The notes under the pieces were generated by a model. It was not told where the DNA came from. It did not search any database and saw only the letters and a list, made by a program, of their open reading frames with translations. A stretch of DNA of 64,000 nt, taken from contig NZ_CP094459.1 in NCBI RefSeq assembly GCF_022809715.1, forward strand, positions 124,001 through 188,000, given 5' to 3'. This document shows, in pieces, positions 54,785 to 64,000 of this stretch. The DNA is from Burkholderia pyrrocinia (GTDB lineage Bacteria > Pseudomonadota > Gammaproteobacteria > Burkholderiales > Burkholderiaceae). Position numbers and translations under genes: made by a program. Every line of letters begins with the position of its first letter. The stretch's first letter is position 1.

Positions 54785-55921
54785 CTAGCGCGCCTGCAAT
54801 GGCAGGCACGCGGCGAGCCATGCGGGCGGCGTCGGGGAAAGCTGCTGCGCGACGCGGGCATAGCGCCCGTCCAGCCGCGCGGCCAGATGAAAGAGTTCGG
54901 TGGCGTTTTTCGGGTCCCACTGCCCCGTGTAGCCCGGCAGGCCGGCCTCGCGGCGCTTCGCGTCGAACGGCACCGGCGAATTCACGAATTCCTCGTGGGT
55001 TTTCTCGCCGAGCGCGTACGGCACGAGCCAGTCGAGCGCGGCCGCGAGCGTCGCGCCGTTCGCGCCGCGCTCGCGCAGCCAGTTGCGGTTGAAGCGGCGC
55101 GCGGCGAGCGCAGCCGTCACCAGCGGCTGCAGGTCGTACACCGCGTAGTGCAGCGCATCGCGTTCCTCGAAGTCCCACGTCTTGCCGTCCGGGCCGATGT
55201 TGTCGGCGAGATGCTCGACGAACAGCCGCTGCGCGGCGTTCATCATCCTGCGGTCGCCGAGCGTGAACGCGGACAGCGCGATCAGCTTGATCCGGTGGCT
55301 CTGCCAGTTGTTGCGCCAGGTGCCGGTGAGCGGACGCTTCTGCGCATCGATCTGCGCGACATAGGCGGCGCCGAGCTTCGCGATGAACGCGGCCGTCGCG
55401 TTGCGGGTCTTCACCGGCAGCGCGCTCGCGGTCATGTCGTACGCGATGATCAGGCTTTCGAAGCGCGTCTCGTCGATCGGGTTGAAGCTCGGCTGGTAGG
55501 TCGCGACCCACGCGGACAGGAAGCGGTCGACGAGCTGCAGGTAGCGCGGCGCGTTCGTCACGCGCCAGGCGAGCGCCGCGTCGCGCATCAGGTCCATGTC
55601 CTTCAGCGCGGCGGCGCTCTGGTCGTAGATGCCTTCGTGCGGCAGCGTGCCCTCGGTGTGCACGCGCGGCATCGCCTTCGGCTGCTCGCCGATGCGCGCG
55701 TCGACGCTGCGGATCAGCGCCTGCACGCCCGGCTCGGCCTGGGTCGTCTCGCTCGCCTGCAGTGCCGGCGCCGCGCAGAAATTCATCGCCGCGCGCGCGC
55801 TGCCGGCCGCGCCGAGGCCGGCAGCGGCGAACGACAGCGACGCGACGAGCATCGGCACGAACCGGCGCGTGCGCGGCCGCTTCTGCGTTGCACCATGGCC
55901 CGGAAACATCGGACGCACCAT
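54785..55921 (-). CDS. Secreted alginate-lyase-family (PL5-like) protein
   Basis: The 378-residue protein has a basic N-terminus then a hydrophobic signal segment ([20 protein letters not shown], cleaved near SARAA). The body is an alpha/alpha-toroid lyase of the alginate_lyase family ([32 protein letters not shown] [14 protein letters not shown], and [20 protein letters not shown]). NNW.SH is the active-site motif of the family. ATG 55921 is chosen because AAGGAG lies 7 bases upstream; an in-frame ATG at 55936 is alternative. Substrate polysaccharide is unknown. Its position between gcvP and sdaA is odd for a lyase. Confidence 0.78.
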   Translation of the reverse strand: MVRPMFPGHGATQKRPRTRRFVPMLVASLSFAAAGLGAAGSARAAMNFCAAPALQASETTQAEPGVQALIRSVDARIGEQPKAMPRVHTEGTLPHEGIYDQSAAALKDMDLMRDAALAWRVTNAPRYLQLVDRFLSAWVATYQPSFNPIDETRFESLIIAYDMTASALPVKTRNATAAFIAKLGAAYVAQIDAQKRPLTGTWRNNWQSHRIKLIALSAFTLGDRRMMNAAQRLFVEHLADNIGPDGKTWDFEERDALHYAVYDLQPLVTAALAARRFNRNWLRERGANGATLAAALDWLVPYALGEKTHEEFVNSPVPFDAKRREAGLPGYTGQWDPKNATELFHLAARLDGRYARVAQQLSPTPPAWLAACLPLQAR

Positions 55922-56003
55922 GCGGAACTCCTTCATTGGCTGGATCGCGTGTGATGTTAGCCGGATTGGCGGACGAACGCGCACCGGTTCCGGCGGCGAA
56001 CGC

Positions 56004-56036
56004 AAAAACCGCACGCAACACGGAGTTGCGTGCGGT
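56004..56036 (-). terminator. Intrinsic terminator after gcvP
   Basis: On the minus strand CCGCACGCAAC and GTTGCGTGCGG form a perfect 11-bp stem with a five-base loop followed by five T. It ends the gcvTHP transcript about 37 bp after the gcvP stop and separates it from the lyase and sdaA genes. Confidence 0.9.
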
Positions 56037-56072
56037 GCGATCACCATCGGACGGCTCGGGGCCTGGCGCGCG

Positions 56073-59000
<2,928 letters not shown>

Positions 59001-59065
59001 GGCGTGACTCTGGTCCCGCGCGGGACGGGGCGGCTGGCCGGCCCCGCGCGGTTCGGGTAAGGAAA

Positions 59066-59446
59066 TTAGTCGATCAGCTTGGTGTAGGCGGCAGCGTCGA
59101 TCAGCTTGTCGGTCGATGCGCCGGCCGCGAGCTTGATCTTGAAGAGCCAGCTCGCGTACGCGTCGCCGTTGACCTGATCCGGCGCGTCGACGATCGCGCC
59201 ATTGACTTCGACGATCTCGCCGGACACCGGCGAGTAGATGTCGGATGCAGCCTTCACCGATTCGACGACGCCGACCGCGTCGCCCGCGGTCACCGACTTG
59301 CCGACTTCGGGCAGTTCGAGGAAGACGATGTCGCCGAGCGTGCTCTGCGCGTGATCGGTGATGCCGACCGTCAGCGTGCCGTCTGCTTCGGTGCGGATCC
59401 ACTCGTGTTCGTCGGTGTATTTCAGATCGGCCGGGACGTTGCTCAT
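59066..59446 (-). CDS. gcvH: Glycine cleavage system H protein
   Basis: The 126-residue lipoyl carrier has the lipoylation lysine at Lys65 in [20 protein letters not shown]. The N-terminal [11 protein letters not shown] is the family signature. It shuttles the aminomethyl intermediate among P, T and L proteins. ATG 59446 follows GGAGCATCCG. It is 117 bp after gcvT and before gcvP on the same strand. The L protein (lipoamide dehydrogenase) is not encoded here and is usually shared with other complexes. Confidence 0.97.
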   Translation of the reverse strand: MSNVPADLKYTDEHEWIRTEADGTLTVGITDHAQSTLGDIVFLELPEVGKSVTAGDAVGVVESVKAASDIYSPVSGEIVEVNGAIVDAPDQVNGDAYASWLFKIKLAAGASTDKLIDAAAYTKLID

Positions 59447-59563
59447 CGGATGCTCCTGGATAAAAGGGTGTGATTCGTTCTGCTGGCGTGCCGCCGGGGC
59501 GCGCCGGATGTGGTTTGCGCCGGGCGCCATCTCCCGGCTTCCCGGGAGGAGGCCCCCCGGCCG

Positions 59564-60682
59564 TTACGCAGCGAGGACCTTGCCGTTGCGCACGAACGGC
59601 AGTTTTACCACGCGCGCGGGAAGATTCTTGTCGCGAATTTGCACCTGGACCGTGTCGCCGACCTGGACGGCCGCCGGCACGCGTGCGAACGCGATCGATT
59701 CCTGCATCGACGGCGAGAACGTGCCGCTCGTGATCTCGCCTTCGCCGTGCGGCGTGACGACCTTCTGGTGTGCGCGCAGCACGCCGCCCGCCTTGCCGTT
59801 TTCCTTCTGCAGGATCAGGCCGACGAACGCGGCGCGCGTGCCGTCGCGTTCGAGCGCGGCGCGGCCGATGAAGTCGCGCGGCGCGGTGAGGTCGACCGTC
59901 CACGCGAGGCCCGCGTCGAGCGGCGACACGGTGTCGTCCATGTCCTGGCCGTACAGGTTCATGCCGGCCTCGAGGCGCAACGTGTCGCGCGCGCCGAGCC
60001 CGCACGGGCGCACGCCGTTTTGCTGCAGTGCGTTCCACAGCGCTACGACGTGCACGGCCGGGACGATCACCTCGAAGCCGTCTTCACCGGTATAGCCGGT
60101 GCGCGCGACGGTGAGATCGCCGAACGGCGTGCCGGCGACCTGCGCGGCGTTGAACGGCTTCAGCTCGCTCGTCGCGGCGCGCGCGGCGGGCACCGTCGTC
60201 CAGACCTTTTCGCGGGCGTTCGGGCCCTGAACGGCGACGATCGCGAAATCGCGGCGCGGCGCGATCGTGAGGCCGTAGCCGCCTTGCTCGTTGAGCGTGT
60301 TGAACCACGCGATGTCTTTCTCGGCGGTGCCGGCATTGACGACGACGCGGAAGAAATCTTCGGTGAAGTAATAGACGATCAGGTCGTCGACGACGCCGCC
60401 CTGCGGATTGAGCAGGCACGTGTAGAGCGCCTTGCCGGGCGTCTTCAGCTTGCCGACGTTGTTCGCGATCGCGTGCTCGAAGAACGCGCGCACGCGGCTG
60501 CCGGTGAAATCGACGACGCACATGTGCGACACGTCGAACATGCCGGCGTCGGTGCGCACGGCTTCGTGTTCTTCGATCTGCGAGCCGTAGTTGACGGGCA
60601 TGTCCCAGCCGCCGAAGTCGACCATGCGGGCATTGAGCGCGCGGTGCGCGGCGTTGAGCGGGGTGTGATTCAGTGCAGTCAT
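59564..60682 (-). CDS. gcvT: Glycine cleavage system T protein (aminomethyltransferase)
   Basis: The 372-residue enzyme releases ammonia from the H-protein intermediate and transfers the one-carbon unit to tetrahydrofolate. Its marks are [24 protein letters not shown] [30 protein letters not shown] with the conserved Asp, and [13 protein letters not shown] 60682 lies 89 bp downstream of the glycine riboswitch, so the whole gcvTHP unit is expected to respond to glycine. Length and motifs are complete. Confidence 0.97.
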   Translation of the reverse strand: MTALNHTPLNAAHRALNARMVDFGGWDMPVNYGSQIEEHEAVRTDAGMFDVSHMCVVDFTGSRVRAFFEHAIANNVGKLKTPGKALYTCLLNPQGGVVDDLIVYYFTEDFFRVVVNAGTAEKDIAWFNTLNEQGGYGLTIAPRRDFAIVAVQGPNAREKVWTTVPAARAATSELKPFNAAQVAGTPFGDLTVARTGYTGEDGFEVIVPAVHVVALWNALQQNGVRPCGLGARDTLRLEAGMNLYGQDMDDTVSPLDAGLAWTVDLTAPRDFIGRAALERDGTRAAFVGLILQKENGKAGGVLRAHQKVVTPHGEGEITSGTFSPSMQESIAFARVPAAVQVGDTVQVQIRDKNLPARVVKLPFVRNGKVLAA

Positions 60683-60771
60683 CGAGGCCTCAGGCAAGGC
60701 GCTTGCGCGCGGATCAGAACGGCCATGTGCCGACCACCGCGGCCGACGGGCTGCGAGCGATCCGGTACATG

Positions 60772-61031
60772 CCCCTCTGTCCTCGATACCTGAGAGATTG
60801 CGCCGCGGGCAAAGCCCGGCGAGCGCGCGCCCCTTCGGTGGGCAGCTTGCCCGCGCAGCATGTGCGCAGCGGGCTACTGCCGCTCTCCAGAGTGCGGGGA
60901 GTGCGGCCCGCGCAATGCGCGGACGGGATTCCCCGACGCGGTCGGTCCTTTTGCCTGAGAGTTTGCGGGTGTGCCCCTTCGGCGGCGCGACCGGCGTTGC
61001 AGCAACGCGGTCACACGCTCTCCCGACGCGT
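60772..61031 (-). promoter_or_regulatory. Tandem glycine riboswitch controlling gcvTHP
   Basis: On the minus strand two aptamers occur in series. The first (about 61031-60945) has GGGAGAGCGT, GCCGAAGGGGCA and ACTCTCAGGCAAAAGGACCG. The second (about 60895-60772) has CTGGAGAGCGG, CACCGAAGGGGCG and TCTCTCAGGTATCGAGGAC. These are the conserved blocks of the glycine riboswitch, and the double-aptamer form with a short linker is the classic arrangement upstream of gcvT. In other bacteria it switches expression on when glycine is high. A predicted promoter begins transcription at its 5' edge. Confidence 0.95.
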
Positions 61032-61038
61032 GCGGGCG

Positions 61039-61067
61039 ACTGTACGCGAGCGGGTGGGCCTTGTCAA
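61039..61067 (-). promoter_or_regulatory. Sigma70 promoter of the gcvTHP transcript
   Basis: Read on the minus strand, TTGACA (61067-61062) and TACAGT (61044-61039) are 17 bp apart, a near-consensus promoter. The start of transcription would fall at about 61032, exactly at the 5' end of the riboswitch. Confidence 0.88.
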
Positions 61068-61074
61068 TTTGGGC

Positions 61075-61121
61075 AAAAAAATGTCGCTTCACGACAAGCG
61101 GCGGCAACCGGTGCCGCCGCT
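61075..61121 (-). terminator. Terminator of the small lipoprotein gene
   Basis: On the minus strand a 10-bp stem (AGCGGCGGCA with TGCCGCCGCT) is followed by a second short stem (TGTCG...CGACA) and seven T. It ends the upstream minus-strand gene just before the gcv promoter. On the plus strand the larger stem also runs into a T run, so it may work both ways. Confidence 0.75.
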
Positions 61122-61149
61122 TTTTTCCACTCCGGCGGGCGCCGGCGCG

Positions 61150-61512
61150 TTACTCGCCGATCGCGCGCGCGGCCGTGTCGAGTTCCTGGTTCAGCACGCG
61201 CTGCTCGTCGCCGGACAGGCCGCCGCTGTGCTGCGCGGCCATGTCGTTCGCTTCCTGGCGGATCACGTCGAGGCGGTGGTGAAGCTGCGCGCCGTACGGC
61301 GGCGGATAGTAGCCGCCGTTCACGCGCGCATCGATGCGGCGGTGCAGGTTGTCGATCCGGCCCTGGATCTGTTGCGCCCGTTCGTTCGCGACGACCTGTG
61401 GATTCGGCCGCGGCGGGGGCGCCTGACGGACCGGCTGCTGCGGCTGCACGATACAGGCCGCGAGCGAGGAAACCAGCACGCAGCACACTGCTGCGCGAAT
61501 CAACCGTTGCAT
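61150..61512 (-). CDS. Small predicted outer-membrane/periplasmic lipoprotein
   Basis: The 120-residue protein has a lipoprotein signal (MQRLIRAAVCCVLVSSLAAC, lipobox LAAC). A Pro/Gln-rich linker (QPQQPVRQAPPPRPNP) and a charged helical domain follow, with YYPPPYG in the middle. ATG 61512 is chosen because AGGAGA lies at proper spacing, while the ATG at 61518 abuts the ribosome site. No characterised domain was recognised. It is monocistronic, with its own terminator. Surface or periplasmic location is inferred from the lipobox. Confidence 0.8.
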   Translation of the reverse strand: MQRLIRAAVCCVLVSSLAACIVQPQQPVRQAPPPRPNPQVVANERAQQIQGRIDNLHRRIDARVNGGYYPPPYGAQLHHRLDVIRQEANDMAAQHSGGLSGDEQRVLNQELDTAARAIGE

Positions 61513-61669
61513 CAACATTCTCCTGACGGATTGGTGTCGGATCGACTTTTTTGAGAAACGCGTCAGACACGTGTACCGCTGACTTTCGTTCCCGCGGCAT
61601 TTGTAACCGAATGTTCCGGTTGCCCCGGTACACGCGTGCCGGCCGGCTGCAACCGGCCAGCGCGCGGTG

Positions 61670-62722
61670 TCAGACCATGCGGCGCACGAACGGCAGCCGG
61701 CGGCCGTCGTGCTCGCTCTGCGCGGCGAGCTCGATGATCGTCATCACGTCGACGGCGTCCTGCGCGGTGACGGGGAACGGCGCGCCGTCGCGGATCGACG
61801 CGGCGAGCGCGCGGTAGAACTCCGCGTACTGGCCGTCGAGCGTCGGCACCGGGCGCTCGACTTCGATTTCGCCGTCGAGCACGCGCAACAGGCCGGGCGG
61901 GTTGCCGCCGCCGAACTCGACGTCGTCCGCGGTGAGGCCGGCCTTGAGCTGGTCTTCCTGCGTGTCGAGCCCGAACTTCTGGTAGCTGCCGCGCGTACCG
62001 TGCAGCGTGAAGCGCGCGGGTTCGATCGCCGACAGCGCGCTCGCGTGCAACGCAACGTCCTTGTCCGGATAGCCGAGCAGCAGGTGCACGAAATCGGGCG
62101 CCGTGCCGTTGTCGCGGCGCGTCTTGACGGTCGCGCTCACTGTTTCCGGCACGCCGAACAGCGCGAGCGCCTGGTCGATCAGGTGCGGGCCGAGGTCGAG
62201 CAGCAGGCCGCCGCCGCGGGCGGGCTCCTCGCGCCAGCGCGTGCGCGGCGTCGGCCGGAAGCGGTCGAAGTGCGACGCGAAGTAGGTGAGCCGGCCGAGC
62301 TCGCCCGATTCGATGACACGGCGCACGGTCAGGAAATCGCCGTCCCAGCGGCGGTTGTGGAACGGCGCGAACAGCCGGCTGCGCGCGTTCGCGAGCCGCG
62401 CGAGCGCAAGTGCTTCGTCGGCGGTGAGCGTGACCGGCTTGTCGACGACCACGTGACGGCCGGCTTCGAGCACCTGGCGTGCGAGCGCGAAGTGCGTGTC
62501 GTTCGGCGTGGCGATCACCACGCACTCGATGTCGTCGAGGCCGAGCAGCGTGTCGAGGTCGGGGACGACGCGCGCGCCCGGATACGCGGCCCGTGCGCGA
62601 TCGGGCTGGCCCGTCGCGATCGCGGCGACTTCAGTGCGGCCGCTCGTGGCGATCACGGGCGCGTGGAACGTCGCGCCGGCGAAACCGAAACCCATCAAAC
62701 CAATCCTGAGCAATGACGACAT
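61670..62722 (-). CDS. Gfo/Idh/MocA-family NAD(P)-dependent oxidoreductase
   Basis: The 350-residue protein has an N-terminal Rossmann domain (LRIGLMGFGFAGATFHAPVI), the conserved catalytic-lysine segment VVVDKPVTLTADEA, and a C-terminal domain starting around residue 125 with the GGGLLLDLGPHLIDQAL active-site His motif. It resembles E. coli YdgJ-type enzymes, which act on sugar or inositol-like alcohols. The true substrate is unknown. ATG 62722 is used. It is 157 bp upstream of the lipoprotein gene on the same strand and probably separate. Confidence 0.88.
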   Translation of the reverse strand: MSSLLRIGLMGFGFAGATFHAPVIATSGRTEVAAIATGQPDRARAAYPGARVVPDLDTLLGLDDIECVVIATPNDTHFALARQVLEAGRHVVVDKPVTLTADEALALARLANARSRLFAPFHNRRWDGDFLTVRRVIESGELGRLTYFASHFDRFRPTPRTRWREEPARGGGLLLDLGPHLIDQALALFGVPETVSATVKTRRDNGTAPDFVHLLLGYPDKDVALHASALSAIEPARFTLHGTRGSYQKFGLDTQEDQLKAGLTADDVEFGGGNPPGLLRVLDGEIEVERPVPTLDGQYAEFYRALAASIRDGAPFPVTAQDAVDVMTIIELAAQSEHDGRRLPFVRRMV

Positions 62723-62955
62723 GGCAATTCCTGGCTGCGAAGGAAATTAAAGGATGGCGCGCCGAGGCGGCGCGAAGACGACCGGCTATTTTGGCATGGC
62801 GCCGCCGCTCGTACTGGCGCGTTGGGCGAAATGCGCGGAGAGACGCGGCGCATGCGCAAAGGAAGCCGGCATTTGCGCGAGACCGCGCACCGTGCGCGCG
62901 TGGCTGCCTGCCCGGCTTCGCGGTAAACGGCGCGTCGCGCGGGCGCTGAGCCGTG

Positions 62956-63663
62956 TCATGCGGCCGCCCGCTGCCGCACGGCGGCCGCGACCTGTGCGGC
63001 CCACACGGCGCATGCGGCTGCGCCGGGGTGGAAGCCGTCCGCGGCCATCAGGTGGCGCTCGAGCGGCAGCGCGACCCGCAGGAACGTGCAATGCGGCTGC
63101 GCGGCGGCCCAGCCGGCGAGCGCCGCGTTGAGCCGTTTCGCGCGCAGCCCGAGATACCACGCGAGCGGCTGCGGCAGCGCCGGAAAGCGTTCCATCGGCG
63201 GTACTGCCGACAGGATCACGTGCCCGACCCGGAAGCGCCCGGCGAGCGTCCGGACGAGTTCTGCCTGCGCCGCCTGCCAGCGCGCCGGCGGCACGCCGCC
63301 CGTCACGTCGTTGACGCCGAGCGACGTCACGGCCACGTCGAACGGCTCGGCCGGCTCGGCAGCGAGCCAGTCGACGAGATCCCGGGTGGTCAGGCCCGTG
63401 CGTGCGAGCAGCTTCCAGCTCACGCGGTGCGTGGCCGCCAGTTCGCTCGCCAGTTGCCCGGACAGCGCGTCGCGCTGCGTCGCGACGCCGACGCCCGCGG
63501 CGGCCGAATCGCCGACCACCAGCACGCGCAGCGGCGGGCCGTCGCCGGCCACGCCGTCGCGCGGGCCGGCCGCCTCGGGCAGCCGCGGCGTGACGCGCCG
63601 CACGTAGCGCCCCTGTGCGAACAGCAGCGGGCCGAGGGCGGCGGTGGCGAGCGGGTATCCCAT
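62956..63663 (-). CDS. SGNH/GDSL-family hydrolase
   Basis: The 235-residue protein has the four SGNH blocks: block I RVLVVGDSAAAGVG with the Ser nucleophile, block II with Gly in LLARTGLTTRDL, block III SLGVNDVTGG with Asn, and block V DGFHPG with the catalytic Asp-His. The N-terminal hydrophobic segment (GYPLATAALGPLLFAQGRYV) may be a membrane anchor or uncleaved signal. ATG 63663 is chosen; the upstream codons (MKRLKHHRIDT) are possible but unsupported. It is likely an esterase or lipase-type hydrolase of unknown substrate. Confidence 0.85.
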   Translation of the reverse strand: MGYPLATAALGPLLFAQGRYVRRVTPRLPEAAGPRDGVAGDGPPLRVLVVGDSAAAGVGVATQRDALSGQLASELAATHRVSWKLLARTGLTTRDLVDWLAAEPAEPFDVAVTSLGVNDVTGGVPPARWQAAQAELVRTLAGRFRVGHVILSAVPPMERFPALPQPLAWYLGLRAKRLNAALAGWAAAQPHCTFLRVALPLERHLMAADGFHPGAAACAVWAAQVAAAVRQRAAA

Positions 63664-63959
63664 GGTGTCGATCCGGTGGTGTTTCAGACGTTTCAAGCGG
63701 TTCAGGCGGGCCCGGCACGGGGCGCCGCCGGTGTGTGCGTATTGTGGCCGATCGGTGCGCGAACGGGGCCGGATTGGCCGGACGGACGGGGTGCGACCGG
63801 CCGATCCGCCCGCACGGCCCCGTCCGGCGGCGCTCCCGAAATACGCGCCGCCGACGTGTTAACATGCGCGTCCTGCCCGCGTGTCCGCCTGCTTCGCCAG
63901 CCTGCCGCGCACGGCATCCTCCCGGCGTTCCGCCGTCAACCGCAACACCATCCGCCATC
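63664..63959. other. Divergent promoter region between the SGNH hydrolase and the helicase gene
   Basis: The 296-bp gap has no supported gene. A TAACAT at 63860-63865 is a possible -10 element for the helicase gene, but no good -35 was seen. Confidence 0.35.
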
Positions 63960-64000
63960 ATGTCCGCAGGCCTCAATTCCGCCCAGAACGAAGCGGTGCG
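63960..64000 (+). CDS. rep: ATP-dependent DNA helicase Rep (UvrD/Rep family), first codons only
   Basis: Only the first 13 codons fall in the window (MSAGLNSAQNEAV...). The LNSAQNEAV start is the Q-motif region of UvrD/Rep superfamily 1 helicases, and the exact form matches the Burkholderia Rep N-terminus as I recall it. The rest of the gene lies beyond the right edge, so the call rests on a short match and on orientation. Confidence 0.65.
   Translation, partial: MSAGLNSAQNEAV

Overview
The window is GC-rich (roughly two thirds G+C by eye) bacterial chromosome with dense, short-spaced operons and strongly G/C-biased third codon positions. Gene content and protein sequences point to a betaproteobacterium of the genus Burkholderia, most likely the B. 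cepacia complex. The order parB - anion permease - atpIBEFHAGDC suggests the origin-proximal part of chromosome 1. No rRNA, tRNA, transposase, prophage or CRISPR array was recognised, so this is mostly core genome with a few accessory patches. Genus and chromosome are inferred from remembered family sequences, not from a database search.

Layout. 0-10 kb: the 3' end of parB, an ArsB/CitMHS-type permease, then the complete F1Fo ATP synthase operon behind a good sigma70 promoter. An unusual array of five hairpins sits between atpD and atpC. 10-17 kb: an acyl-CoA synthetase, a structured non-coding or small-ORF region, a PheC-like periplasmic dehydratase, hemE and priA, with three DnaA boxes between hemE and the early part of priA. 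17-23 kb: trifunctional putA behind a cluster of GTTGCA motifs (the PutA operator), then an orphan branched-chain amino-acid binding protein. 23-27 kb: an AMP ligase and an AidB-like acyl-CoA dehydrogenase, divergent from a TetR regulator. 27-31 kb: an operon of methionine-type aminotransferase, amino-acid binding protein and FAD-linked 2-hydroxyacid dehydrogenase. 30.6-35.7 kb: PadR and CadR-type regulators, a heavy-metal P-type ATPase with a His/Asp-repeat N-terminus, a His/Gly-rich zinc-ribbon protein and an AraC/GyrI regulator.

36-48.6 kb is largely an ethanolamine block. It holds a TM-helix-repeat membrane protein, the ethanolamine permease eat with eutBC (ethanolamine ammonia-lyase), a LysR/MFS pair, an acetaldehyde dehydrogenase (exaC-like) behind a sigma54 promoter, two small flavin-split-barrel proteins flanking that gene, and an EutR-like AraC activator with its own sigma54-like site. 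The logic is uptake of ethanolamine, cleavage to acetaldehyde and ammonia in the cytosol, and oxidation to acetate/acetyl-CoA without a microcompartment.

48.6-53.3 kb is accessory: a coupled TPP-enzyme/glycosyltransferase-9 pair and two adjacent type II toxin-antitoxin modules. 53.4-61 kb is one-carbon metabolism on the minus strand: gcvTHP behind a sigma70 promoter and a tandem glycine riboswitch, ended by an intrinsic terminator, then a polysaccharide-lyase-like gene and sdaA (serine to pyruvate). The last 3 kb holds a small lipoprotein, a Gfo/Idh/MocA oxidoreductase, an SGNH hydrolase and the first codons of a Rep-type helicase.

The observations most worth following are the atpD-atpC hairpin array with compensatory base changes, the structured segment at 11.86-12.13 kb, the sigma54-controlled acetaldehyde dehydrogenase region, the TPP-enzyme/glycosyltransferase pair and the metal-ATPase/zinc-ribbon pair.
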